In this document: piece by piece, positions 54,205-63,167 of the stretch | Layout of the letters: the number at the start of each line of letters is the position of its first letter | How positions within the stretch are numbered: position 1 is the stretch's first letter | DNA from: Aquipuribacter hungaricus | GTDB taxonomy: Bacteria; Actinomycetota; Actinomycetes; Actinomycetales; JBBAYJ01 | NCBI RefSeq assembly: GCF_042663885.1 | Contig: NZ_JBHSXV010000001.1 | Reading direction: 5' to 3' (one strand) | DNA: 64,000 nucleotides | The notes under the pieces: generated by a model | Told to the model about the DNA's origin: nothing | Database searches by the model: none | Seen by the model: only the letters and a program-made list of their open reading frames with translations | Translations under genes and position numbers: made by a program

Positions 54205-54904
54205 CGGGCGGCAGGCGCAGCACGTACCCGACGCCCCGCTTGGTGTGGATGAGCGGCGGCAGGTCGGCGTCGATCTTGCGGCGCAGGTACGAGATGTAGG
54301 ACTCGACGATCGCGCCGTCGCCGCCGAAGTCGTAGTCCCACACGTGGTCGAGGATCTGTGCCTTGGACAGCACCCGGTTGGGGTTGAGCAGCAGGTAGCG
54401 CAGCAGCTTGAACTCCGTCGGCGACAGGTCGACGACCCGCCCCGCCCGCCGGACCTCGTGGGCGTCCTCGTCGAGCTCGAGGTCGTGGAAGGCCAGCACG
54501 CTGGTGGAGTCGTCGTCGACCGCGCCGGTGCGCCGCAGCACCGCCCGGATCCGGGCGACGACCTCCTCCAGGCTGAAGGGTTTAGTGACGTAGTCGTCGC
54601 CGCCGACCGTGAGCCCGGTGACCTTGTCCTCGACGTCGTCGCGCGCGGTGAGGAAGAGCACGGGGACGTCACGGCCGCGCTCGCGCAGCCGGCGGGTCAC
54701 CTCGAAGCCGTCCATGTCCGGCATCATCACGTCGAGCACGACCAGGTGCGGCCGGTGCTTCTCCGCCTGCGCCAGCGCGGTGATGCCGTCCGCGGCGGTG
54801 GCGACGTCGTAGCCCGCGAACCGGAGCGACGCGCTCAGCAGGTCGCGGATCGACGGCTCGTCGTCCACGACGAGCAGGCGCGGGGCGGGGCTGGCTGCGG
54901 TCAC
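54197..54904 (-). CDS. OmpR-family response regulator
   Basis: 235 residues. The receiver has VVDDEPS, phospho-acceptor D58 in LVVLDVMMPDMDG, FLTARDD and TKPFS. The winged helix has VDLSPTEFKLLRYLLLNPNRVLSKAQILDHVW...GVGYVLRLP. It is the first gene of the two-component operon. GTG 54904 gives the normal start just before the first beta strand. Confidence 0.93.
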   Translation of the reverse strand: MTAASPAPRLLVVDDEPSIRDLLSASLRFAGYDVATAADGITALAQAEKHRPHLVVLDVMMPDMDGFEVTRRLRERGRDVPVLFLTARDDVEDKVTGLTVGGDDYVTKPFSLEEVVARIRAVLRRTGAVDDDSTSVLAFHDLELDEDAHEVRRAGRVVDLSPTEFKLLRYLLLNPNRVLSKAQILDHVWDYDFGGDGAIVESYISYLRRKIDADLPPLIHTKRGVGYVLRLPPDA

Positions 54905-55068
54905 ACCCGGACAATGTCGCGCCAGCCTGGGAAGTTCCTGGACGCGGGCCGTAGGCGGGTGCCGTGCGCCCGTCCGAGGTGGGGCGCGCACCCGCGTACG
55001 GACCGTCGTCCTCCACAGGCGCGCCCTCGACCTCTCGCGGCACGCACCGCGCCGGGCAGGGTGCGGGG

Positions 55069-56019
55069 GTGGACCTCAGGGTGCTGGCAGCGGAGCAGGA
55101 CGGGGTGCTGACAGCCGCGCAGCTGCGGGACTGCCGCGTCAGCCGTGCCGTCGAACGTGGCCATGTCGACGCGGGCCGGTGGCTGCGGGTGCGCCGTGGG
55201 GTGGTGCTCGTCGACCCTGCGAGGGCGGGGTCGAACCCCGGCTGGGTGGCTGCCCGTGCGGTGGCGCTCGCCTGCCCGGACGCCGTGGTGGCCGGGCGGA
55301 CAGCGGCGCGCCTGCACGGGATGGACGGGGTCCCGGACGGACCGGAGGAGGTGGTCGTCGCCGCGGGCAGGCCGCTGCGCCCGCGCCCGGACCTCGTCGC
55401 CCACCGGCTCCGCCTGGAGCCTCGCGAGGTCGTGACGCTGCGGGGCATCCAGGTGACGACGCCGGCCCGCACCCTGGTCGACCTGGTGCTGCGCGCGGAC
55501 CGGCCGGCGGCGCTGGCCATGCTCGACGCGGCGCTCCGGCGAGGGCTGGTCGCGGAGACGGACCTGCCCGCGCTCCGCACGGCCTGCACCCACCGGCCGG
55601 GAGGTGCGGCAGTCCGTGACCTGTGGGACCTGGCCGACGGTCGTGCGGAGTCGGTGCTCGAGAGCCGGGTCCGCCTGCGCTGCGTCGATGCAGGGCTCGT
55701 GCCTGACAAGCTGCAGCTCGTCGTGCGCGACGACCACGGGGCAGTCGTCGGGCGGGCCGACCTCGCCTACCGGCTGCCGGGCGGGGCCGGCTGGCTCCTC
55801 GTGGAGGCGGACGGGGCCGGGGTGCACGGATCACCGGACGCGCTGCACCGCGACCGGACCCGGGCCAACGCGTTGACCGCGCGCGGCCACCTGCTGCTGC
55901 GCTTCACCTGGCGCGACACGCTCGACCCCTTCACCATCCCGCAGGCCGTCCGCGCCGCCCTGCGCGCCGCCGCCCGAGGGAACGAGCCTCGGCTCGGCGC
56001 TGCGGGTGGCTCGGAGTGA
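55069..56019 (+). CDS. AbiEi-type antitoxin-domain / DUF559 (Vsr-like) protein
   Basis: 316 residues. The N-terminus (VLTAAQLRDCRVSRAVERGHVDAGRWLRVRRGVVLV) is the winged-helix domain shared with AbiEi antitoxins. The middle, VTTPARTLVDLVLRADRPAALAMLDAALRRGLV, is typical of the larger family. The C-terminus has the DUF559/Vsr-like fold (ESVLESRVRLRCVDAGLVPDKLQ, LVEADGAGVHGS, DRTRANALTARGHLLLRFTW). Such proteins are numerous in actinobacterial genomes and have no settled function. No AbiEii toxin gene is adjacent. GTG start. The stop codon lies within the first copy of a 52-bp tandem repeat. Confidence 0.78.
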   Translation: MDLRVLAAEQDGVLTAAQLRDCRVSRAVERGHVDAGRWLRVRRGVVLVDPARAGSNPGWVAARAVALACPDAVVAGRTAARLHGMDGVPDGPEEVVVAAGRPLRPRPDLVAHRLRLEPREVVTLRGIQVTTPARTLVDLVLRADRPAALAMLDAALRRGLVAETDLPALRTACTHRPGGAAVRDLWDLADGRAESVLESRVRLRCVDAGLVPDKLQLVVRDDHGAVVGRADLAYRLPGGAGWLLVEADGAGVHGSPDALHRDRTRANALTARGHLLLRFTWRDTLDPFTIPQAVRAALRAAARGNEPRLGAAGGSE

Positions 56020-56290
56020 GTCGTTGTGGTGGCTGGGACAGCGGTTCTGGGCCGCCCGCGGCTCGGAGTGAGTCGTTGTGGTGGCTGGGACAGCGGTTCT
56101 GGGCCGCCCGCGGCTCGGAGTGAGTCCTTGTGGTGGCTGTTCGGCCGGTTCTGGGTCGCTTGTGGCTCGGAGTGAGTCGTTATGGTCGTCGGCCGGGCGG
56201 ATCTTGGTCATACGCGGCTCGAAGTGAGTCATTGTGGTCGCGAGGCGGCGGGTCTGGGTCGCTGGGGGCTCGGAGTGAGCCGTTCCTGGC
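56008..56290. repeat. 52-bp tandem repeat (minisatellite), about 5.5 copies
   Basis: Units begin at 56008, 56060, 56112, 56164, 56216 and 56267 or 56268. The first two are identical; later copies diverge, but each opens with GGCTCGGAGTGAGTCGTTGT or a close variant, and one is 51 bp. Unit 1 includes the 3' end and stop of the preceding gene. The unit length is not a multiple of three, so no continuous protein repeat is encoded. It fills the space between two converging genes. Confidence 0.9.
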
Positions 56291-56300
56291 GCCCGCCCCC

Positions 56301-56732
56301 TCACCGCGCCAAGGCCCAGGCCACGCCCAGCAGCACGACGGACAGCACGAGGCGGGCCAGGTCGGCGCGGGCGAGGCGGCGGTGCAGGCGCGGGCGGTCG
56401 GCGGCCGCGGCGCGGAGGACGGCCTCGTGGGCGGGGACCGCGGCCAGGGCGGTGACGGCGAAGGTGGCCAGCACGAGCCCGAGCGCCGCGAGCGACCACG
56501 GTGATGGGTCGACGGCCGCCATCCCGACGGAGGCGACGGCGAGCAGGCCGTACACCGGGGCGACGGCGACGCTCATCCGCCGCATGTGGTCCTGGTGCCC
56601 GGCGAGCCCGTCGTCGGAGCCGGACACCCGGGCCAGCGCCGGGTAGACGACGAGGTGGACGACGGTCTCGAGGCCCGTGTGGGCCGCGGCCGCGACGAGC
56701 AGCAGCTGCGCCCACCAGGCGGCGTCAGGCAC
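56301..56732 (-). CDS. Membrane protein, DUF1772-like
   Basis: 143 residues with four hydrophobic helices. ETVVHLVVYPALARV and DHMRRMSVAVAPVYGLLAV resemble small four-helix membrane proteins of the DUF1772 type; assignment tentative. It ends just beyond the tandem repeat. Confidence 0.6.
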   Translation of the reverse strand: MPDAAWWAQLLLVAAAAHTGLETVVHLVVYPALARVSGSDDGLAGHQDHMRRMSVAVAPVYGLLAVASVGMAAVDPSPWSLAALGLVLATFAVTALAAVPAHEAVLRAAAADRPRLHRRLARADLARLVLSVVLLGVAWALAR

Positions 56733-56758
56733 TGCTCAGCCGTCCGCGGCCGGCGCGG

Positions 56759-58447
56759 TCAGTCGAGCGCGGCCGCGACGTCCGCGGCGCCGCCGGCCAG
56801 GTCGTCGGCGTCCACGATCCGGTAGGCGTAGCCCTGCTCGGCGAGGAAGCGCTGCCGGTGCTGGGCGAACTCCTGGTCCTGGGTGTCGCGGGCGACGACG
56901 GCGTAGAACCGGGCGGTGCGGCCGTCGGCCTTGGGGCGCAGGACGCGGCCGAGCCGCTGGGCCTCCTCCTGCCGGGAGCCGAACGCGCCGGACACCTGGA
57001 TGGCCACGGCCGCCTCGGGCAGGTCGATGGAGAAGTTGGCGACCTTGCTCACCACGAGCGTCGTGATCTCGCCGGAGCGGAACGCGTCGAACAGCCGCTG
57101 GCGCTCCTTGACCGTCGTCTCGCCCTTGATGAGCGGGGCGCCGATCCGCGCGGAGATGTCGTCGAGCTGGTCGATGAACTGCCCGATGACCAGCGTCGGC
57201 TCGCCGCGGTGCTTCTCGACGAGCTGCTCGACGACCTTGGTCTTCTGCTCCGAGGTCGCGCACAGCCGGTAGCGCTCGTCGGGCTCGGCGACCGCGTAGA
57301 CCAGCCGCTCGTCCTCGGGCAGGGTCACCCGCACCTCGACGCAGTCCGCCGGCGCGATGTAGCCCTGGTTCTCGATGTCCTTCCAGGGCGCGTCGAAGCG
57401 CTTGGGCCCGATGAGGGAGAACACGTCGCCCTCGCGGCCGTCCTCGCGCACCAGCGTGGCGGTGAGGCCCAGGCGGCGGCGGGCCTGCAGGTCGGCGGTC
57501 ATCCGGAAGATCGGCGCGGGGAGCAGGTGGACCTCGTCGTAGATCACCAGGCCCCAGTCGCGGGCGTCGAACAGCTCCAGGTGCGGGTACGTGCCCTTCC
57601 GCCGGGTCGTCATCACCTGGTAGGTGGCGATGGTGACGGGGCGGATCTCCTTGCGCTGGCCGGAGTACTCGCCGATCTCGTCCTCGGTGAGCGTGGTGCG
57701 GCGGACGAGCTCGTCCTTCCACTGCCTCGCCGAGACGGTGTTGGTGACGAGGATGAGGGTCGTCGCCTGGGCGCGGGCCATCGCGCCGGCACCGACCAGG
57801 GTCTTGCCGGCGCCGCAGGGGAGCACGACCACGCCGGAGCCGCCGTGCCAGAAGCCGTCGACGGCCTCGGCCTGGTACGGGCGCAGGTCCCAGGCGACGC
57901 CGCCGTCGGAGTCGTGGCGGTCGAGGTCCATGGCGTGCGCCTCGCCGTCGACGTAGCCCGCGAGGTCCTCGGCCGGCCAGCCGAGCTTGAGCAGGACCTG
58001 CTTGATGTTGCCGCGCTCGCTCGGGTGCACGACGACGGTGTCGACGGCCACCCGGGCCCCGACGAGCGGGATGACCTTCTTGCTGCGCAGCACCTCCTCC
58101 AGCACCGGCTGGTCGAGGGCGGTGAGGACGAGGCCGTGCTCCTCGTGCTTGGACAGCTGCAGCCGGCCGTAGCGGGACATCGTCTCGGCGACGTCCACGA
58201 GCAGGGCGTTCGGCACCGCGTAGCGAGAGTACGTGAGCAGGGAGTCGACGACCTGCTCGGCATCGACCCCGGCCGCGCGGGCGTTCCACAGCCCGAGCGG
58301 GGTGAGGCGGTAGGTGTGGACGTGCTCCGGGGCCCGCTCCAGCTCCGCGAACGGCGCGATCGCCCGCCGGCACGCCGGTGCGTCGGGGTGGTCGACCTCG
58401 AGCAGCAGGGTCCGGTCGGACTGGACGATCAGGGGGCCATCGGTCAC
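56759..58447 (-). CDS. DNA repair helicase XPB-type
   Basis: 562 residues. An N-terminal damage-recognition-like domain (PLIVQSDRTLLLEVDHP) is followed by the superfamily-2 helicase core: Walker A LPCGAGKTLVGAG, DEVH box IYDEVHLLPA, motif III LGLTATLVREDG, motif V VVSKVANFSIDLP and motif VI QEEAQRLGRVLRPK. Matches bacterial XPB, a 3'-5' helicase related to the eukaryotic TFIIH subunit, probably in nucleotide excision repair or transcription. Cotranscribed with the two upstream genes. Confidence 0.93.
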   Translation of the reverse strand: MTDGPLIVQSDRTLLLEVDHPDAPACRRAIAPFAELERAPEHVHTYRLTPLGLWNARAAGVDAEQVVDSLLTYSRYAVPNALLVDVAETMSRYGRLQLSKHEEHGLVLTALDQPVLEEVLRSKKVIPLVGARVAVDTVVVHPSERGNIKQVLLKLGWPAEDLAGYVDGEAHAMDLDRHDSDGGVAWDLRPYQAEAVDGFWHGGSGVVVLPCGAGKTLVGAGAMARAQATTLILVTNTVSARQWKDELVRRTTLTEDEIGEYSGQRKEIRPVTIATYQVMTTRRKGTYPHLELFDARDWGLVIYDEVHLLPAPIFRMTADLQARRRLGLTATLVREDGREGDVFSLIGPKRFDAPWKDIENQGYIAPADCVEVRVTLPEDERLVYAVAEPDERYRLCATSEQKTKVVEQLVEKHRGEPTLVIGQFIDQLDDISARIGAPLIKGETTVKERQRLFDAFRSGEITTLVVSKVANFSIDLPEAAVAIQVSGAFGSRQEEAQRLGRVLRPKADGRTARFYAVVARDTQDQEFAQHRQRFLAEQGYAYRIVDADDLAGGAADVAAALD

Positions 58448-58452
58448 GTAGG

Positions 58453-59235
58453 TCAGAACCCGCTGCCGAGGCCCGCTGTTCCGAGACCCAGGACGATGAT
58501 GAACACCACGTAGCCGATGATCAGCAGCAGCCAGAAGGCGAACCCCACCGCGAGCAGGATCCACGACCAGCGGACGAAGGACCGGGCGCCCTGGACGTCG
58601 TCCCGGGTCTTGCCGATGGCGACCGCGGCGAGGATGACGCCGACGATCGACAGCAGGTTGCCGCACAGGAAGATCGCGACGCCGTTGAGGACCGTCCAGA
58701 GGATCGCGCTCGACCGGACCTTCTCGGCCTCGGGCGACAGCGGCGGCGGGCCGTAGGCGTAGGGCTGCGGGGTCGACGTGTACTGCGCGCTCTGCCCGTA
58801 GCCCTGCCCGTAGGGCTGCTGCTGGCCGTACGGGTGGGACACGCCCGGCTGGCCGTAGCCCTGCTCGGGAGCGGCGTAGGGAGAGCCGGCGGAGGGGGAG
58901 CCGGCGTAGCCGGAGGCGTCCGAGGGCGGGGCGGGCTGCGACGCGCCCGGCTTGGTGAGCGGGACCCGGGACGGGGACCCGGTGCCGTACGGGTCGTCCG
59001 AGGAGGAGGACGACGGGGCGGCCGGCGGCTGCGCGGGCGGGTACGGCGCGGCCGGCGGGTACGCGGCGGGGGTGGCGTCGCCGCCCACGGCGCTCGAGCC
59101 GGCGCGCCCGGAGCCGGCCGACGCAGGGGTCTGGCCCGGGTCGTCCCAGGAGAAGCCGCCGAGGACGGAGTCCTGGGAGTCGGAGGCGCGCGAGGCCCCG
59201 GCGTCGTCCTGCGGGCGGTCGTCGTGGTCGCTCAT
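58453..59235 (-). CDS. DUF4190-like membrane protein with repeat-rich N-terminus
   Basis: 260 residues. The first 170 are low-complexity, rich in Pro, Gly, Tyr, Ser and Gln (QGYGQ, YGQQQPYGQ), with an early conserved GGFSWDDPGQTP. Two C-terminal helices (AILWTVLNGVAIFLCGNLLSIVGV and WSWILLAVGFAFWLLLIIGYVVFIIVLG) anchor it. It lies between the two helicase-related genes. Function unknown. Confidence 0.75.
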   Translation of the reverse strand: MSDHDDRPQDDAGASRASDSQDSVLGGFSWDDPGQTPASAGSGRAGSSAVGGDATPAAYPPAAPYPPAQPPAAPSSSSSDDPYGTGSPSRVPLTKPGASQPAPPSDASGYAGSPSAGSPYAAPEQGYGQPGVSHPYGQQQPYGQGYGQSAQYTSTPQPYAYGPPPLSPEAEKVRSSAILWTVLNGVAIFLCGNLLSIVGVILAAVAIGKTRDDVQGARSFVRWSWILLAVGFAFWLLLIIGYVVFIIVLGLGTAGLGSGF

Positions 59236-59290
59236 CGTCGTCCTCTCCTCGGGCGGGCGGACGGCTCTGGCCGGCGGCCCTCGTGGGCGG

Positions 59291-61726
59291 TCATCCTTCC
59301 ACCTCGGGCACGACGGCCACGCCGGTGACCCGGTGCACGGAGAAGGTGCGGGGACCGGTCCGGCCCGCCTCGACGGCGGTCAGGCGGCCGCCGGCCAGGG
59401 TGAGCGGGTCGAGCAGGCGCCGGGTCGTGCGGCCGGTCTCGTCGACGTAGCCGACCCACACCGGGCGCCGCGCGCTGACGGCGTCGCGGAGCACCTCCAG
59501 GCTCACCCGGGGGTCCAGGTAGGGCAGCTCGACGCTGCCCGGGCGGGGCCCGGACTCGGCCAGCCGCCACCGGCCGACCGCCTCGGCGAGCTCGTCGTCC
59601 GACGGCGGGCGGGGTGCGGTCACCGCCACCGGGCGGCGCCGGCGCGCGGCCGCGCGTCGGGCGGTGCGGGCCTGGACGAGCAGGGTGCCGTCGGTGGCCT
59701 CGGCAGCCGGGGCCAGCCCGACCCGGCGCAGCGCGTCGAGGACGACGGGTCCGTCGGCCTGGGCGGCGAGGACGGTCGGTGCGAGCCGGCGCAGCCCGAG
59801 GGTGGCCAGGCGGCGGTCGACGAGCAGCTCGGCCAGGGCGGCCGGGTCCTCCGAGCGCAGGAACGACGAGGCGGCCCCCACCCGGACCATGCCGTGGCGG
59901 CGGGCGACGTCGCGGACGAGGTAGGCCAGCGGCTGCGGCACCCCGTTCGGGCTGGCCTCCTCCAGGACCGCGAGCAGCTCGTCGGCGGTGCGGCCCGCGT
60001 CCAGCGCCCGGCGGACCGACTCCGGCGTGAACCGGTACACGGTGGCCGCGCCGCGGGACTCCACCTCGGCGGCCAGGTCGACCTCGGCGGCCAGCGACGG
60101 GACCAGCGGCCCGGGGGCCACGGCCGTGAGGTCGGCCTGCAGCAGCAGGTGGTCGACGGGCTCGGGCAGCAGGGCGCCGAGCAGCCGGGCGGCCCCGGGG
60201 GCGTCCCCGTCGAGCAGGGCGCGGGCGGGCCCGGCGAGCACGCCCTGACCGGTGAGCCCGACCCAGGCGGCCTCGTCGAGCAGCCGGGCCACGAGGTCGT
60301 CGCGGCCGGGGGAGGCGCGGCGGGGGGAGCGGTGGTCCAGCCGGGCGAGGACCTCCTCCAGGCGGGGGGCGCGGTCCTCGGGCGCCTGCGCCAGCTCGGT
60401 GAGCACGTCCCGGCGCAGCGCCGCGGAGCTCGGCCGGCGGACCTCGTCGGACAGCGCGCCGCGCACCGTGCCGCCACGGTCCCGGGTCCCCACGAGCGAG
60501 GCCACGGTGTCGCCCTCGAGCCACGCCAGCGCCAGCCCGGCCCAGCGGACCTCGACCGGCTCCTCCGCCCAGGTGTCGGCGGCGAGGGTGGGCACCCAGG
60601 ACGGGGACTCCTCCGCGTCGGTGTCGAGCAGGCCCGCGGCGTGGGCGGTCTGCAGCACGAGCGCGCCGACGCCGTCGTCCACGCCGAGCGCGACGGCGAC
60701 CCGGTGCAGCTCGCGCACGCCCAGCCCGCCGGTGCGGCGCGCGGTGAGGGTGGTGCGCCCGGCGACGCCCAGCATCTCCCCGACCAGGCGGACGGCCTCG
60801 GTCGCGGACCCGGCGGCGGAGTGGTCGGCGGTGCCCGGGCGGACGGGCAGGCCCCCGACCTCGGGCTCGCGGGTGGCGGGGACGGCGTGGGTGCGCCCGC
60901 CGCGCAGGGCCAGGCCGACCTCCCGGGGGAGCACGACGCGGCCGGCCTCGGGGGCGGCGAGGACGCCGTGGCGCAGGAGCCAGGCGACCGGTCCCTCGTC
61001 GGCGGACGCCGGGCCGGGGTCGGCCGTCGTCCCGGCCGTCGTCCCGGCCGTCGTCCCGGGAGCGGCCGTGGCCGGACCCGCGGCCCGGTGCTCGCCGACG
61101 GGCGGGCCCCAGGTGAGGCGGTCCAGCACCTCGCGCGCCCCGGCGGGCGCCTCCTGCAGCAGCTCCGCCAGCCCGGCAGGGTCGGACAGGGCCCCGGTGA
61201 CCAGCGCGAGCGCCCGGACCGGGTCGCCCACCTCGCCGAGGCCCAGGGTCGCGGCGAGCGCGGACATCCGGGCGGGGCTGCGCCGCTCGAGCACCTGCTC
61301 CAGCGGCGGGCCGAGCCCGGCGGGGAACGGCCCGAGCACCTCGCGGGCCACCCGGACCAGCCGCAGCGCGCGGGGGGTGCCCCACACCAGCGCGAGCTCG
61401 CGCAGCCGGGCCACCTGGGCGCGCGCGTCGGCGCCCCAGGCGCGCCCCACCGCGGCGGTCGTCACGGGCTCGGGCAGCACGGCCATCGCCTCGACCACCT
61501 GCAGCGCCGGAGCGTCCAGCAGGTCCAGGGCGCGCTGGACGCTGGCCCTCGTCGTCGCGCGCACGGCCAGCGAGCCAAGGTCGGTCGGCACCGGGACGGC
61601 CAGGTCGCCCCGGGCCCGCAGCAGCGCGACGAGCTCGTCGTCCTCGCGGGCGCGCAGGTCGTCGGCGAGGCTGCGCGGGGGCTCGCGTCGCGCCCGGGCG
61701 GTCGCCGGTGCCGGGCTCGTGGACAT
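59291..61726 (-). CDS. Helicase C-terminal-associated (XPB/Ssl2-like) domain protein
   Basis: 811 residues. Contains ELVALLRARGDLAVPVPTDLGSLAVRATTRASVQRALDLLDAPALQVVEAMAVL near the N-terminus and, towards the C-terminus, DHLLLQADLTAVAPGPL and VYRFTPESVRRALDAG, as in actinobacterial proteins annotated helicase-associated. It ends with a WYL-like sheet domain (SLEVLRDAVSARRPVWVGYVDETGRTTRR). No helicase motifs are present. It heads the operon ending in the XPB gene and may be its partner. Confidence 0.85.
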   Translation of the reverse strand: MSTSPAPATARARREPPRSLADDLRAREDDELVALLRARGDLAVPVPTDLGSLAVRATTRASVQRALDLLDAPALQVVEAMAVLPEPVTTAAVGRAWGADARAQVARLRELALVWGTPRALRLVRVAREVLGPFPAGLGPPLEQVLERRSPARMSALAATLGLGEVGDPVRALALVTGALSDPAGLAELLQEAPAGAREVLDRLTWGPPVGEHRAAGPATAAPGTTAGTTAGTTADPGPASADEGPVAWLLRHGVLAAPEAGRVVLPREVGLALRGGRTHAVPATREPEVGGLPVRPGTADHSAAGSATEAVRLVGEMLGVAGRTTLTARRTGGLGVRELHRVAVALGVDDGVGALVLQTAHAAGLLDTDAEESPSWVPTLAADTWAEEPVEVRWAGLALAWLEGDTVASLVGTRDRGGTVRGALSDEVRRPSSAALRRDVLTELAQAPEDRAPRLEEVLARLDHRSPRRASPGRDDLVARLLDEAAWVGLTGQGVLAGPARALLDGDAPGAARLLGALLPEPVDHLLLQADLTAVAPGPLVPSLAAEVDLAAEVESRGAATVYRFTPESVRRALDAGRTADELLAVLEEASPNGVPQPLAYLVRDVARRHGMVRVGAASSFLRSEDPAALAELLVDRRLATLGLRRLAPTVLAAQADGPVVLDALRRVGLAPAAEATDGTLLVQARTARRAAARRRRPVAVTAPRPPSDDELAEAVGRWRLAESGPRPGSVELPYLDPRVSLEVLRDAVSARRPVWVGYVDETGRTTRRLLDPLTLAGGRLTAVEAGRTGPRTFSVHRVTGVAVVPEVEG
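61023..61058. repeat. Three tandem 12-bp units inside the helicase-associated gene
   Basis: GGCCGTCGTCCC occurs three times without interruption, encoding GTTA-type tetrapeptides in a linker. In frame, so length changes would be tolerated. Confidence 0.75.
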
Positions 61727-61801
61727 CCGCTCCACGGTACGCCGCCGGGCCCGGGGGCTCGACCGGAGGCGGGCCCGGGCGCAGCGCGTACCGTCATCCG
61801 G

Positions 61802-62674
61802 GTGAGCAGCACCACGCACCCCGTCCCTGCGCCCGTCGTCCGGGACCCCGAGGTGCTCGCCGACGCGCTGGTCGGCGCGCTCGCGGGCGCCGGGTCCGTG
61901 CTGGTCGCCTTCTCCGGCGGCGCCGACTCCGCCCTCGTCCTGGCCGGTGCCGTGCGCGCCCTCGGCCCGGACCGGGTGGCCGCCGCGACCGCCGTGTCCG
62001 ACGCCGTGCCCGGTGCGGAGGTGCTCGCCGCCCGCCGCCTCGCCGACGACCTGGGCGTCGGCTGGCACGAGCCGCGCACCGACGAGATGGCGCGCGAGGG
62101 CTACCGCGCCAACGGCGGGGACCGCTGCTACTTCTGCAAGACCGAGCTCATGTCGGTGCTCGTGCCGCTGGCGCAGGAGCTGGGCCTGGCCCACGTCGCG
62201 ACCGGGACCAACGCCGACGACCTGCGCGCAGGGTTCCGCCCGGGCATCCGCGCCGCCGCCGAGGTCGGGGCGCTCACCCCGCTCGCCGACGCGGGCCTCA
62301 GCAAGGCCGAGGTGCGCGCGCTGTCCGCCCACTGGGGCCTGCCGACGTGGGACAAGCCCGCCGCGGCGTGCCTGAGCAGCCGCATCGCCTACGGCATCCC
62401 CATCACCCCGGCGCTGCTGCACCGCGTCGAGCGCGCCGAGGCCGACGTCCGGGCGCTGCTCGGGGACCGGGTGCGCGACCTGCGCGTCCGCGACCTCGGT
62501 GACGGCACCGCCAGGGTCGAGCTGGACGCCGCGTGCCTGGAGTCGCTGGACGGCGCGGGGCGCACGGCCGTCGCCGCCGCGGTGCGCGCCCACGGCCACG
62601 CCGAGGTGGAGCTACGGGCCTTCCGCTCCGGGGCGATGAACGACCTGCTCGCCGCCCCCGACCGCTTCCGCTAG
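61802..62674 (+). CDS. larE: LarE-type ATP-dependent sulfur transferase
   Basis: 290 residues. The N-type ATP pyrophosphatase loop is VLVAFSGGADSALVLAG; GGDRCYFCKTELM and KPAAACLSSRIAYG hold the conserved cysteines. LarE donates sulfur to the nickel-pincer cofactor of lactate racemase, in many cases sacrificing its own cysteine. No larA, larB or larC is in the window. TACCGT ends 7 nt before the GTG (leaderless). Divergent from the helicase-associated gene. Confidence 0.88.
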   Translation: MSSTTHPVPAPVVRDPEVLADALVGALAGAGSVLVAFSGGADSALVLAGAVRALGPDRVAAATAVSDAVPGAEVLAARRLADDLGVGWHEPRTDEMAREGYRANGGDRCYFCKTELMSVLVPLAQELGLAHVATGTNADDLRAGFRPGIRAAAEVGALTPLADAGLSKAEVRALSAHWGLPTWDKPAAACLSSRIAYGIPITPALLHRVERAEADVRALLGDRVRDLRVRDLGDGTARVELDAACLESLDGAGRTAVAAAVRAHGHAEVELRAFRSGAMNDLLAAPDRFR

Positions 62675-62711
62675 GCCGCTCGCCCCCGGCCCGGCCGGGG
62701 CACCCGCGCGT

Positions 62712-62717
62712 TAGGCT
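62712..62717 (+). promoter_or_regulatory. -10 box of extended cold-shock gene
   Basis: TAGGCT at this site predicts a transcription start near 62724, leaving a leader of about 58 nt before the GTG. Confidence 0.45.
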
Positions 62718-62781
62718 GGAGGATCGTGCGTCCCCCAGGGACGTGCTCCCCAGCTGTCCGTCACCCGGTTTTGAGGTCCAC

Positions 62782-63165
62782 GTGCCCACAGGCAAGGTCA
62801 AGTTCTTCGACGCCGAGAAGGGCTTCGGCTTCGTCGCGTCCGACGACGGCGGCGAGGTCTTCGTCCACGCGAACGCGCTGCCCGCCGGCACCTCCGAGCT
62901 CAAGCCCGGGACCCGGATCGAGTTCGGCGTCGCCGACGGCCGCAAGGGCCCGTCCGCGCTGAGCGTCCGCGTCCTGGAGGCCCCGCCCTCGGTCCGCGCC
63001 GGCAGCCGCAAGCCCGCCGACGACATGGCCGCCATCGTCGAGGACCTCATCAGGCTCCTCGACGGGGTCTCCGCCGGCCTCAACCGCGGCCGCTACCCCG
63101 ACCGCCAGGTCGGGGGCAAGGTCGCCCAGGTGCTCCGGGCCGTCGCCGACGACCTGGACGTCTGA
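62782..63165 (+). CDS. Cold-shock protein with C-terminal extension
   Basis: 127 residues. An N-terminal cold-shock domain with RNP-1 KGFGFVAS and RNP-2 VFVHANAL is followed by about 60 residues with a helical region (MAAIVEDLIRLLDGVSAGLNRGRYPDRQVGGKVAQVLRAVADDLD). This two-part form is usual in actinobacteria alongside short CspA. RNA binding is certain; the extension's role is not. DUF3027 begins 2 nt later in the same operon. Confidence 0.9.
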   Translation: MPTGKVKFFDAEKGFGFVASDDGGEVFVHANALPAGTSELKPGTRIEFGVADGRKGPSALSVRVLEAPPSVRAGSRKPADDMAAIVEDLIRLLDGVSAGLNRGRYPDRQVGGKVAQVLRAVADDLDV

Positions 63166-63167
63166 GC

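Noticed and set aside
56008..56290. Possible CRISPR array
   Set aside because: Copies are head-to-tail with no unique spacers, and divergence is spread through the unit, so it is a tandem repeat.
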